Shown here: positions 52,689 through 63,180 of the stretch, piece by piece
Numbering within the stretch: the stretch's first letter is position 1
How the letters are laid out: each line of letters opens with the position of its first letter
Origin: Profftia sp020342455
GTDB taxonomy: Bacteria; Pseudomonadota; Gammaproteobacteria; Enterobacterales; Enterobacteriaceae
Assembly: GCF_020342455.1 (NCBI RefSeq)
Contig: NZ_CP080506.1
Span: forward strand, 682,001 to 746,000
Reading direction: 5' to 3'
DNA length: 64,000 nt
Program-made: the position numbers and the translations under genes
Notes under the pieces: model-generated
Told to the model about the DNA's origin: nothing
Database searches by the model: none
The model's input: the letters and a program-made list of their open reading frames with translations, nothing else

Positions 52689-53416
52689 GAAATATTATTT
52701 AAGCTTATTATTTATTAGTTGAGATAAATTTTATTATATACTTTTCTATGTAACTATTTTGTAAAATAAACAGATAGATAAAAACTTATTTATCCTACTA
52801 ACACTTAGTAATATAATTTAATATCAAAATAAAATAGTATTTTACCTCATATTTTAATCTAATTTTATTAAATAACTTAATAATAAAAGATATATATTTA
52901 TAGTCCATATAATAACGCATATAAAAATAATAATATTAAAGAATATTTTAATCTTTAATCTTTAAACTAGTAATATATACTTTTTTAAAGTAAAATTTGT
53001 TTTAATTTGATATACTATGTATTATTTATAATATTCATTATAAAGTACCTGCAATTTCAATCAGTTTCGTTACATAGGTAAATATAATTTTAAATATAGT
53101 AAAATTATTCAAGTATATTTCTATTCTATATTTGGTATTTTTTGATTATTATTCTATTAGAAGTATAATCCCGCGCCAAAGTAGTGAATTATAATAAATA
53201 TTAGCCAATTAATATTAATAATATTAATATAACTTTTTAATACGGTTATACTATTTATTATTATATAATAATTTTTTAATTATATAAAATTATGTTATTA
53301 GTGTGGTAAACTAAGTAACTGTATAATTAAAATATTTTTGTCTCTATATAATGTTTACTTATGAAAGTAATATTTAAAAACATCAATAAATTTTTATATA
53401 TGAAGTAATTTATTGC

Positions 53417-53440
53417 AGTAAGTTTTTTTAAAAACTTACT
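53417..53440 (+). terminator. Terminator-like hairpin upstream of the tRNA operon
   Basis: AGTAAGTTTTT and AAAAACTTACT with a 2-nt spacer, followed by a T-tract (53440-53444). Could stop transcripts entering from the desert on the left. Confidence 0.5.
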
Positions 53441-53682
53441 TTTTATATTTACATAAGTGATTATTTTAATATATCTTATATATTTTGATAAAAAATTAGA
53501 TTATGTATTGTTATATAAAATATAATTTAATCAAATGTATAATTTTACATTATATATAAAAATATTTTTTTAATAAATTATTAATATTGGAAGTCATATT
53601 CTATTAATGCTATTATATTAATTTTTAAGAGATATAAATTTAAAAGTAAAATAATTTTATTACATTACCTTAATAAAATTAG

Positions 53683-53711
53683 TTGACGCATCTTTTTCAT
53701 ATATACATAAT
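53683..53711 (+). promoter_or_regulatory. Promoter of the tRNA Met-Leu-Gln operon
   Basis: TTGACG at 53683-53688, exact 17-bp spacer, CATAAT at 53706-53711, followed by GCGAC: a GC-rich discriminator as in stable-RNA promoters under stringent control in enterics. Ends 47 bp before tRNA-Met. Confidence 0.75.
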
Positions 53712-53758
53712 GCGACAGCATATTCATTTAAAGTGCCTAATTAAATAATCTAGAATAT

Positions 53759-53835
53759 GGCTACGTAGCTCAGTAGGTTAGAGCGCATTACTCATAATGA
53801 TGAGGTCACAGGTTCAAATCCTGTCGTAGCCACCA
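53759..53835 (+). tRNA. tRNA-Met, elongator (anticodon CAT)
   Basis: GGCTACGTAGCTCAG ... CGTAGCCACCA, 77 nt with CCA encoded; anticodon loop CTCATAA. The first pair is G-C, unlike the mismatched initiator tRNA, and the sequence matches enteric metT. First gene of the operon. Confidence 0.96.
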
Positions 53836-53868
53836 TTAATTAATAATTAAATTATTTTTCTTTAATAA

Positions 53869-53953
53869 GCGGGAGTGGCGAAATTGGTAGACGCACTAGA
53901 TTTAGGTTCTAGCACCATTAGGTGTACGAGTTCAACTCTCGTCTCCCGTACCA
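53869..53953 (+). tRNA. tRNA-Leu (anticodon TAG)
   Basis: GCGGGAGTGGCGAAATTGG ... CTCCCGTACCA, 85 nt with the long variable arm and CCA encoded; anticodon loop TTTAGGT gives TAG. The first acceptor pair is a G-T wobble (C72 of enteric leuW has become T). Second gene of the operon. Confidence 0.95.
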
Positions 53954-53983
53954 TTTAAATTAAATTTAATTATTTAGATATTT

Positions 53984-54055
53984 TGGGGTATAGCCAAGTG
54001 GTAAGGCACTGGGTTTTGATCCCAGCACTCCCAGGTTCGAATCCTGGTACCCCAG
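53984..54055 (+). tRNA. tRNA-Gln (anticodon TTG)
   Basis: TGGGGTATAGCCAAGTGG ... TACCCCAG, 72 nt to the discriminator G; anticodon loop TTTTGAT gives TTG. The encoded CCA of enteric glnU has mutated to CAA, so maturation needs the CCA-adding enzyme. The anticodon stem CTGGG/CCCAG differs from E. coli but pairs fully. Last gene of the operon; no clear terminator follows. Confidence 0.95.
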
Positions 54056-57000
54056 CAACATAGGTATAACAACCATTTTTTATATTTAGGTATTATATGT
54101 ATTAAAATAATTTAATTGCCTTATGTAATTATATATTTTAATATGTATACATCAGAAGATATAAAATATTCCTTAAGAATTTATTTTTTATGTCTAATAA
54201 GACAATCTATCTATAATACTTTATTAACTAGTTAAGTGTATTTTTTAATAAAAATTATATATAATCTATAGGGTATATATTATATATCTTAACAGGTATA
54301 TATTTTTTATTATTGCAAACTAATGAATATATAAGAAGCATCATTATAGTATTTAATAATTCTCTATAATTTATGTTTTATATAACAATATATAAATTAT
54401 TTCACTAACTTTAGATAATCATTCATATAATGACCTATTATGCCCTCTGTATTCTACGTCATTCAAGTTTAAATTATAGTAAAACAATATCTATCCAATT
54501 AAATATTATAAATATAACCTACAATTTTTATTGAAATATTACAGTAACTTACAATATGAATTTAAAGATATTTTAAATAAACAATATAGAATTTATTTAA
54601 TACTTAAGAATATCTAGATATTATTGTACCATATTAATTTTATATAGTTTGTCCATAATAATAACACATATGAATACTTAAATTTTACATTATACTTACT
54701 TTCATGATAGTATTATATAATCTAGAAATACTTAAATATTGTATATAAAATATAATTTCTTTATCAAATTATAATAAAATTAATCTTAATACCCAAATAT
54801 TTATAAGAACTTAAACTTAGGTGATATTAACTAAAAATTATATTTTATAGTGTATTATTTATACTTTTAAAATAACTCAAGAAATTTTTAATAACCCACT
54901 TATTAATGAAATTTTAATTTTTATAAAATACAATTTTTATACTCAATAAATACCTTTAATACATAATTTAACTAAATAATTATTTTATTATTATATTCAA
55001 ATAATTATTAATTATTTATTAAATAACATTCTATTTATTAAGTATTACCTAAAATTTTAAAACACTAAGAAATTTTAAATAACAGATTTAAATAATATTA
55101 ATAATATATTATATTAATAAATATTTTTTTATATATACTTAACTGAGCTAAAAATAATATTACTAATATATATAATAAATTATGCTTATAAAATAAATCA
55201 GTGATACATAGAATATATGAAAATATGTAGTTCCGGTAGGTAGTATTTAGTGCGTATTATAAAACTAATAAGTACTACGAAACTAGTTTATATTTTAGTA
55301 AAATATCAAAAATAAATGAGAAAAAGATACTAACAATTTTTAAGTAATATTAGATATTATTATATTTAATAAAAATATCTAAATATCTATAGTTAAAGTA
55401 CTTTTTAAAATTTTATCATATATAAAAAGAAATACTTTACTAAAAATATTTAATGAATAATACTATTATGAACTTTCTCTATATTTTAATCACTAATATT
55501 AATGGTTATACTATCCAGTAATACTTTGTCAAAGTTATTGTATTTCCACAAATATATAGAGAATTTAATTTATTTTTCTATTAGTTTCATGATTAGTAAT
55601 ATTATAAAATTATTAATAGTAAGTTAGAATAACTTACTATATTGGTATTACTTTCTTATCAAGAAAAGTAAAAACATAATAATTTATATGGTGTAAATTA
55701 ATAACAAGTTTAGTCTAGAAAATGCTCATTTATTTTTAAAGAGGTAAAATATACATAAATAATAAGAAATATTATCAATTAAACATACTAATTACTTATA
55801 AAGATTTTAATTACTAGTATTTTTTATTAGAATCGAAGATTTATTAAAATTTTAATATGAACATTATTAACTAAACTCATAAAACCAAGTATTTAATAGT
55901 ATTATAAAAAGATAAGATATTTAATATACATTAAATATAGACATTATAGACATTTGTATGGGTATTTAAAATTTAAATATAATACTAATTATTATAACTT
56001 TTTTTATAAAAATACTAAACTTCAAGATGCTTTTATTAAAGAAACACTTATACTATATATATAAATCTAAAATTTTCTTAAAATTCAAAAAGATTATAAC
56101 CTATAATTTTTTAGGATTGATTAAAATTAGAATAGTTTTTTATATATAAAACAGTAGCTTTATATCTATAATAATACCTATTAATGACAATTATATTATT
56201 TTTAGTTACAATAATTGTTTCCCCTTATAATATAAAAATATTTTTAAAATTAAATAAGATTTAATGTCAAAAAATTTATATATGTATATTACTAGTAAGT
56301 AATTTTATAAGAAAAATATTTTTTATAATACTTTGGTAATTTATTATTATAAATATTAATTAATATAACAAAATAATAAGTAAATTACATATATATAAAA
56401 TTTACTAATTATTTTATATACAAACTAACTTCAATATAAGCATATTATAATATTATTATTGATACATAATAAAATCTTAGATTATATATTCTACTATTTT
56501 AACCTTAACATCAGAAAATATATTTATATTTAAGGTACTATACTATTTATTTATAATAATCCAAATAATAAAAAACCAATACTACTTTTAGTTTTAGAAA
56601 TTAATATTCTTTAGATACTTTAATAAAAATTAAAATTATTTTTTTTAAAAATAGAAAGTATTATATAACTTATCCCTCTCTTTGAACTAATAAGGTCTAG
56701 TGGACTATAAAAGACAAATACAGTCATTTAATATAAATACTTCCAGTAAACTTCATATATATGCTTAAAATAATAGTTAATACTACTCTACATTATGATA
56801 AAAATAGTAATTTTCAATACATATATATAAATATAATAAAAATATTTTTACTAACTTGCTAATATTTCAAATCAAATACATACTTATTATCAATTTTATT
56901 GTATTAATAATACTTATAACTATATATTCTTATAAATTTATCATTCAGTAATAGTATAAAATACTAACAATATTTTACTTATAAATATTATAACTACCAT

Positions 57001-59085
57001 GTAGGATAACTTATCTAATAAATATAACTGTTAACTAGTTTAGATAAAAAAATTTATTATCATCATAATTTATATAATGGTAAAATATTCTGTATAATTC
57101 GTAAATACATACTTAAGTGATATAATCTTTTATTATATATCAAGAATGATTTCAAATCTATATATCTTTAATGTATTTATTATGAGTAGGTAACTACTTT
57201 TTGATAATAAAAAGTTATTATTTCTCTAATATCAATAAAAATATTATCCGTATGATAAATTATCATATACATATAAACTGGATTTATTTCTAAAATATTT
57301 ATTAAATTATTAAAGGTATAAACTAATTATAACTAAAATTATAATATATTAGTAGTATCTATTTATAATTTATATTGCAGTATACATATATTTAGAAATA
57401 ATCTGTAAAACACAGTTATAATTTAATGGTACTATTAATAAATATATTTAATGATTATCCTATAAAATAAATTTTAGATATACTCTTACTTATTAAGAGC
57501 TTTAATGAGCTTAAGAAAATAACTATATAGCACAAATATAGATAATATTTTTGAGAAATACACTTATTTCCATGAATTATTAGGTATAGTTTTTAACTAA
57601 TATTTTTTTGATAGTTATTATTAGTAATCTTTTTTGATACAGTAAATTAGGTAATTATTACTTTATAATATATTACCTAATTTTAATAGTATTAAGATAT
57701 TTTTATTTAAATAAAAAGATAAAGTTCTATAAATCTTATAAATATCTGTACCTTAAATTACACTTAATATTATAGGAAATAATAATAAAAGAAGTGACAA
57801 AATATTATAATATATTATTTAAATATATTCAGTATTAAATAAAATATCAAAAATAGAGCTGTTTTTATTTTTTTAAGTACATAACTCCCTGTCTAAGTAT
57901 CTATTAATATATAAAAATATTATAACTTAATATATTATATTAACCATAGTTTTAAAAATATAATACTTATTAAATTTGATAAGGTATTTATGTCATTTAC
58001 TTAAAAATTATTATCAAGTTAATTAAATATATTATTATACTTAAAGAATAATTATAGAAACTATATTCAGTGTATTTTAAAAATAACTTAATTATTTTAA
58101 ATATCCTGTAAAATAAACTATAAATAAAACAAAGATTATATAAAAATTAATAATTAATTTAATATTTAGTTAAATATCATCAGTATTACTTAGATAGAGA
58201 TACAATATATTTCTTAGTATATATAAAAATAATATTTTATTAATCATTTTATTTTTAATATATCTTACAGACTACTTAAGAGAATTTATGATAAGTTTTT
58301 ACCAGCATAATTAACCTAATTAGTTTAAATGAAATTTAACTAAATCTCTAATTTATTTATAATATAAACTATACTAGTAATAAATACTATTTTTTATCTA
58401 ATTAATAAATAATTATTAATATAATCGTTAAAATATTAATTAATTTATATCATTAAATTTATAAAATTATTTTATGAATTAAGAATAATTTATTTTAAAA
58501 TATCAAATTAAATCTAATCTCAATAAATTAATAATTTTATATTAAAATATATAATCAAACTGATATTTATAAAAATAAATATGATATTAAATGAATAAAA
58601 ATTAAAATAAGTTCACATCTAAAGTTAATAATAACTATTCAATCATAAAATTATTATAGTACAAATTACTACTGCATTTTAATGTAAATTAAATAATTAG
58701 CAAAAAATGAATATTGTTCTTATAGCACAAAAGATTATTACTAGTAAATAAGAATAAAATATTCTATATCTAACTAATATTATATGAAGATAATAGTTAA
58801 AATATGTTATTATCGGTGATATATAAATATTATATAAAATTATAAAACTAATATATAAAAAATTTATAAAGAGAAAGTAAGATTCAGGTAATAGATTAAG
58901 TATAGGTAATTATACGAATGTGATAAATTTATATATTGTATAGTATAAATGTTATTTAATAAATATATTGTATTTTAAATATAGGATATAGAATATATCC
59001 ACTATAAAGTAATTTACTTACTAGAACAATGCATATTTTTAATACTTTCGGCTGTATATTTTTATATCTAACAAATAAATAATAA
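54056..59085. other. Largest gene desert of the window (about 5 kb)
   Basis: Nearly pure A and T with no readable gene remnant on either strand. Structures: 9-bp repeat at 54999-55017, the 11-bp-arm repeat at 55616-55640, a 12-bp-arm repeat with 16-nt spacer at 57644-57683, an 18-bp palindrome at 57700-57717, and a repeat at 57251-57267. The stretch ends in the pentamer array ahead of truA. Confidence 0.6.
55616..55640. repeat. Perfect inverted repeat, 11-bp arms, 3-nt spacer GAA
   Basis: ATAGTAAGTTA at 55616-55626 and TAACTTACTAT at 55630-55640, with two G/C pairs per stem, in the middle of the desert. Confidence 0.85.
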
Positions 59086-59175
59086 ATTATATTATATTAT
59101 ATTATATTATAATAGATTAGATTAGATTAGATTAGATTAGATTAGATTAGATTAGATTAGATTAGATTAGATTAG
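59086..59175. repeat. Compound pentamer array ATTAT x5 and ATTAG x12
   Basis: Five exact ATTAT units (59086-59110), a 5-bp junction AATAG, then twelve exact ATTAG units (59116-59175). The two units differ by one base, so the second probably arose from the first by mutation and expansion. About 100-120 bp upstream of the truA start, where changes in copy number could alter promoter spacing. Confidence 0.93.
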
Positions 59176-59296
59176 ATTAATTTAATACTATTGAATCTTC
59201 TAATATTTATCTACACCAAGATAGGCTATAACTAGTAGTTAACTATTTGATAATAATTTCAAAATATCCAATCAGGTGGTTGAAATAATAAACTTA

Positions 59297-60127
59297 ATGT
59301 TAAAAACAACAGATATATATCCTGAAGTTACACCTACTAATTATCTACTGTATAAAATTGCTCTAGGTATTGAATATGATGGGAGTCAATATTCAGGATG
59401 GCAGCGTCAATTAGATGTGTCGAGTGTACAAGAATATTTAGAAAGAGCATTAAGTAAAGTAGCCGGTGAGCCTATAACAATTTTCTGCGCCGGCAGAACA
59501 GATGCCGGTGTTCATGCAACAGGACAGGTAATACATTTAGAGACAAATGTTAAACGCAAAGATAGTTCATGGATCATGGGAGTAAATAGTCATATACCAA
59601 AAGATATTGCAGTACGCTGGATAAAGGTTGTAAATAAGAACTTTCATGCCCGTTTTAGCGCAATAGCTCGCCGTTATCGATATATAATCTATAATAACCG
59701 ATATCGTAAAGCCATCTTACAAAATGGGATGACTTATTTTCCTTACTATCTAGATGCTGCAAGTATGGAAAGAGCAGGACAGGTATTACTTGGAGAAAAT
59801 GATTTTACCTCTTTCAGATCCTCTCACTGTCAATCATGTACTCCATGGCGAAAAGTATTCCATCTCAAGGTAATACGTCTAGGTGAATATGTTATAATAG
59901 ATATTAAAGCAAATAGTTTTTTACACCATATGGTACGTAATATCGTGGGCAGTTTAATAGAAATTGGACGCGGTCATTATTCTGAAAGATGGATAGCTGA
60001 GCTATTAAAGGCAAAAGATCGCCGGTTAGCAGCTGCTACTGCTAAATCATCTGGATTGTATCTTATTTCAGTAGATTATCCCGGACATTTTGAACTTCCA
60101 AAAACTAAAATAGGACCTCTATTTTAG
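59297..60127 (+). CDS. truA: TruA, tRNA pseudouridine synthase (positions 38-40)
   Basis: Forms pseudouridine at positions 38, 39 and 40 of the tRNA anticodon arm. 276 aa from this start, against 270. Catalytic Asp in the motif FCAGRTDAGVHATGQVIHLE; also IALGIEYDGSQYSGWQRQ at the N-terminus, FHARFSAIARRYRYIIYN, GENDFTSFRSSHCQS, and FLHHMVRNIVGSLIEIG. A GTG at 59276 would add 7 residues; the ATG at 59297 agrees better with the family but its ribosome site is weak in either case. The nearest upstream feature is the pentamer array. Confidence 0.94.
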   Translation: MLKTTDIYPEVTPTNYLLYKIALGIEYDGSQYSGWQRQLDVSSVQEYLERALSKVAGEPITIFCAGRTDAGVHATGQVIHLETNVKRKDSSWIMGVNSHIPKDIAVRWIKVVNKNFHARFSAIARRYRYIIYNNRYRKAILQNGMTYFPYYLDAASMERAGQVLLGENDFTSFRSSHCQSCTPWRKVFHLKVIRLGEYVIIDIKANSFLHHMVRNIVGSLIEIGRGHYSERWIAELLKAKDRRLAAATAKSSGLYLISVDYPGHFELPKTKIGPLF

Positions 60128-61557
60128 TTGATTAACTCATAATAATATCTATATTTAGATGCTGTAACAATAGCATTATTATTAATATACATCTTATATA
60201 TAAAATAACTATATAACCTTATAAAAGATCTTAAAAACTCTTTAATCTCCTCTATTCTAATTTATAGAATATATTCTAGTAATTGATTACTAGTAAAATA
60301 GAGAATTATTTTACTAATTACATGCTACACTATTACATATGATTATCTTAGCGAGATATACATATAAAATTTTAATAGATTTTGAATAAAAAATTATAGT
60401 TACAATAATGATTGTAAGCTAGTTTTTATATAATAATTATATATATATTGGTAATATATTATATAATATAATAGATATTATATATCATATATAACTAGAT
60501 GTGACTTATTTTAAAGTATATTATTATAATAATCTGATTAATTATTAGAGTGCCAATGAAATACAATTTATATATTTATATTTTTCGAACAATTTAAATA
60601 TATTAAAATATATTGAATTAATATCCCAGATATTTTAAATTTATTTATATCCTAGACATAAAATTAATATATAAGTTAAATATATTTAGTTAATAGATAA
60701 TGTAAATACTAAAAAATATTCTGTATCTCTTGATTTTTTTAAAAATATTTCTATATAAGAATACTGCTAATATTTAATTATATTAAATGAATTATAAAAT
60801 TTAATAGTTAAAATAAAAAATTATTATCATGTATATAGTTATATATAGTAATATTTACTCATACATCAGATACTAAATTACTTACTAATAAAACCCTACA
60901 ACTCTGAGACTAAGGTGATAAAAAAAATTTTTAAAAAAGATAATACTAAATTTATAGTAAAATTAGGGGTATTTGTATTTATGTAATACTTATTTAAATT
61001 AATAAAATCTAATAGAGAAATGATCTTTAAGAATAATTATAGACATTGATAGAAAGGAGGTAACACTATAGTTAGTATCTTAAAATAAATAAACTCATAT
61101 TAATAGAAAAACAAGGTGACGTAAAATTAGTAAATAAATATTTTTCTTATAACATTATATATGTATATATAAAATATATAATTTATTATATATAATAAAA
61201 TTAAAGTATAATACTTTTATAATCCATGTATTTTATAAAAAATATAAGATAGAATATATATTCTATAAATATTAATACTGAATATTAAATATATTTCTGA
61301 TGTGTACTAAAAGTACACTATATAGTAAGATGAATATCTAGTAGACATAAGTAGCTATAAGTTTATATCGTTATATTTAAAATTATTTTAGTTATAAATT
61401 TATATTAATATTGCATCTTCAAAACTATTGAACTTCACTATAAAATATAAAAAAATTTATTATTGATTATTGAATATATGATTTATATAATAGTATTATA
61501 AAATACGATGATAATTGCTCAGAACTGAAAAGTTTCCTATATAATACAGGAGAAAGC
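60128..61557. other. Gap between truA and ycdX
   Basis: No gene remnant. Contains CTAGTAAT/ATTACTAG at 60276-60293, an isolated perfect Shine-Dalgarno string AAGGAGGT at 61054-61061 with no start codon or frame behind it, palindromes at 61182-61199 and 61249-61266, and GTGTACT/AGTACAC with spacer AAA at 61302-61318. Confidence 0.55.
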
Positions 61558-62295
61558 ATGTATCCCGTAGATTTACATATGCACACTGTGGCAAGTACCC
61601 ATGCTTATAGCACACTCCAAGAATATGTAGCACAAGCTAAGAAATGCGGCATTAAACTACTAGCCATTACTGACCATGGACCTGATATGGTAGACGCTCC
61701 TCATTATTGGCATTTTATGAATATGCGTATATGGCCACGAGTAATAGATGGTATTGCTATTTTGCGAGGTATTGAATCTAATATAAAAAATATAACAGGA
61801 GAGATTGATTGTAGTGATATTATGTTAGATGAGCTAGATCTAGTTATTGCTGGATTACATGAACCAGTTTTTAAACCTCGTAATTGCAATTACAATACTG
61901 AAGCAATGATATCCACTATAGAAAAAGGGATAGCTGATATTATAAGTCACCCGGGTAATCCTAAGTTTCCTATTGATATCTGTGCAGTAGCAGAAGCTGC
62001 AGCGCGTTACAACGTAGCACTAGAGTTAAATAACTCTTCATTTAATCACTCTCGTCTTGGTAGTGCAAAAAACTGCCGTAATATTGTTAAAGAAGTACGT
62101 AAAGCAGGGGGGTATATTGCATTAGGAACTGATTCTCATATAGCCTTCTCGTTAGGAATTTTTGAGCATTGCATGCATATTATAAAAGAGGTAGATTTTC
62201 CACAGGATCGTGTGCTCAATGTATCCCCTCGTCGTTTACTAGATTTTTTAGTGAATCGAGGTAAACGTGTTATTATAGAACTGGACGATTGGTAA
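61558..62295 (+). CDS. ycdX: YcdX, PHP-domain zinc phosphatase
   Basis: PHP-superfamily phosphoesterase with a trinuclear zinc site; E. coli YcdX is linked to swarming, but its natural substrate is unknown to me. 245 aa, exactly the E. coli length. Metal-binding motifs: YPVDLHMHTVASTH at the N-terminus, AITDHGPDM, GIESNIKN, IAGLHEPVF, IISHPGNPKFPID, LELNNSSF and LGTDSHIAFSLG. Start ATG at 61558 with a strong AGGAGA ribosome site. Isolated gene. Its full conservation in a genome this eroded hints at a housekeeping role other than motility. Confidence 0.94.
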   Translation: MYPVDLHMHTVASTHAYSTLQEYVAQAKKCGIKLLAITDHGPDMVDAPHYWHFMNMRIWPRVIDGIAILRGIESNIKNITGEIDCSDIMLDELDLVIAGLHEPVFKPRNCNYNTEAMISTIEKGIADIISHPGNPKFPIDICAVAEAAARYNVALELNNSSFNHSRLGSAKNCRNIVKEVRKAGGYIALGTDSHIAFSLGIFEHCMHIIKEVDFPQDRVLNVSPRRLLDFLVNRGKRVIIELDDW

Positions 62296-62871
62296 TTTGA
62301 TTTATTATTCTGAAAGTAAAATATTATTTGTTAAAAACATATACGATTAGATGATATCTGGTATATATATTATGTTTATAACATAATATTTTAACTATAA
62401 TATTATATTATAAACATGTACTGATTATCTATAAGATATAGATGTTCCCTTTTATTAAAATATTATTGATTAACCTTAAAGTATTACAAAAATAATATAT
62501 ATATTTATAAAATAATACTTATATATCACAATTACTAGGATATAAAAGCTTACAAAATAACTTATTTAAGTATACATCTTTTTATATACTTAACTATAAT
62601 TAATATATTAATTAGAATTAGTTTGTAAAAATAAAGTAAAGATTAATACATCTTTTCTTGAATATTGGAAGAAACCTATTTTATATTTTTTCTTATGATC
62701 TTTTAGAGATATATTTTAAATAATTAAGTATATTCTTTATTTTAAATAAATTAAAAGCTATCATGTATCCTTAATTTATTAATCGTATCACTGAAATTGA
62801 TTAAATTTAAGTATTTCTCTTAATAGATAGTACCAGTATTTAGATTTACTAATTATCAATTCATCTTAGTT
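62296..62871. other. Gap between convergent ycdX and mlaB
   Basis: No gene remnant. A 19-bp inverted repeat with one mismatch and an 8-nt loop (62372-62390, 62399-62417) lies about 80 bp past the ycdX stop and could serve as a terminator for ycdX. Confidence 0.5.
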
Positions 62872-63180
62872 TTAGTATATTAATGGGGTACTATCTATTT
62901 GTAATAGATCATGAAGATTATAAACTGCAATTAGCGTAAGTAAACGCTCGCTTGCTCCGGTAATAAAAATTTGAGGTATACGTGTATTTTGTAAATAAAC
63001 TAACATAGCTAATCCGGCTGAATCTACGCGTACTAATCCACTTAAATCTAAAGTTTGCTTACCATGAAGCATGGTATATCTATTATTCCAAAATATCATA
63101 AGAGAATTTCTATCAAGAATACCAATAAGTTTAAGTGTTTTTTCTTCGCTACTCCATATAAGGGCATAGGGAAGTGACAT
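62872..63180 (-). CDS. mlaB: MlaB, STAS-domain subunit of the Mla lipid transporter
   Basis: Cytosolic STAS protein bound to the MlaFEDB ABC transporter, which moves phospholipids between the membranes. 102 aa from this start, against 97. STAS core: LDLSGLVRVDSAGLAMLVYL (enteric IDLSRVSRVDTGGLALLLHL) and the C-terminal LLTLIAVYNLHDLL. The frame is open further upstream to 63273, but that part overlaps mlaC in another frame and does not resemble MlaB; the ATG at 63178-63180 overlaps the mlaC stop by 1 bp (TAATG), typical of coupled genes. ibaG and murA, next in enterics, are far away. Confidence 0.92.
   Translation of the reverse strand: MSLPYALIWSSEEKTLKLIGILDRNSLMIFWNNRYTMLHGKQTLDLSGLVRVDSAGLAMLVYLQNTRIPQIFITGASERLLTLIAVYNLHDLLQIDSTPLIY

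Larger units (their letters stand above)
51884..53682. other. Gene desert between alx and the tRNA operon (1.8 kb)
   Basis: No gene remnant. Contains the 18-bp-arm hairpin at 52199-52237, an isolated run of seven C at 52327-52333, a boxA-like palindrome at 52537-52556, a promoter-like pair at 52660-52688, a 9-bp inverted repeat with spacer AAT at 53208-53228, and a terminator-like hairpin at 53417-53440. Confidence 0.55.
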
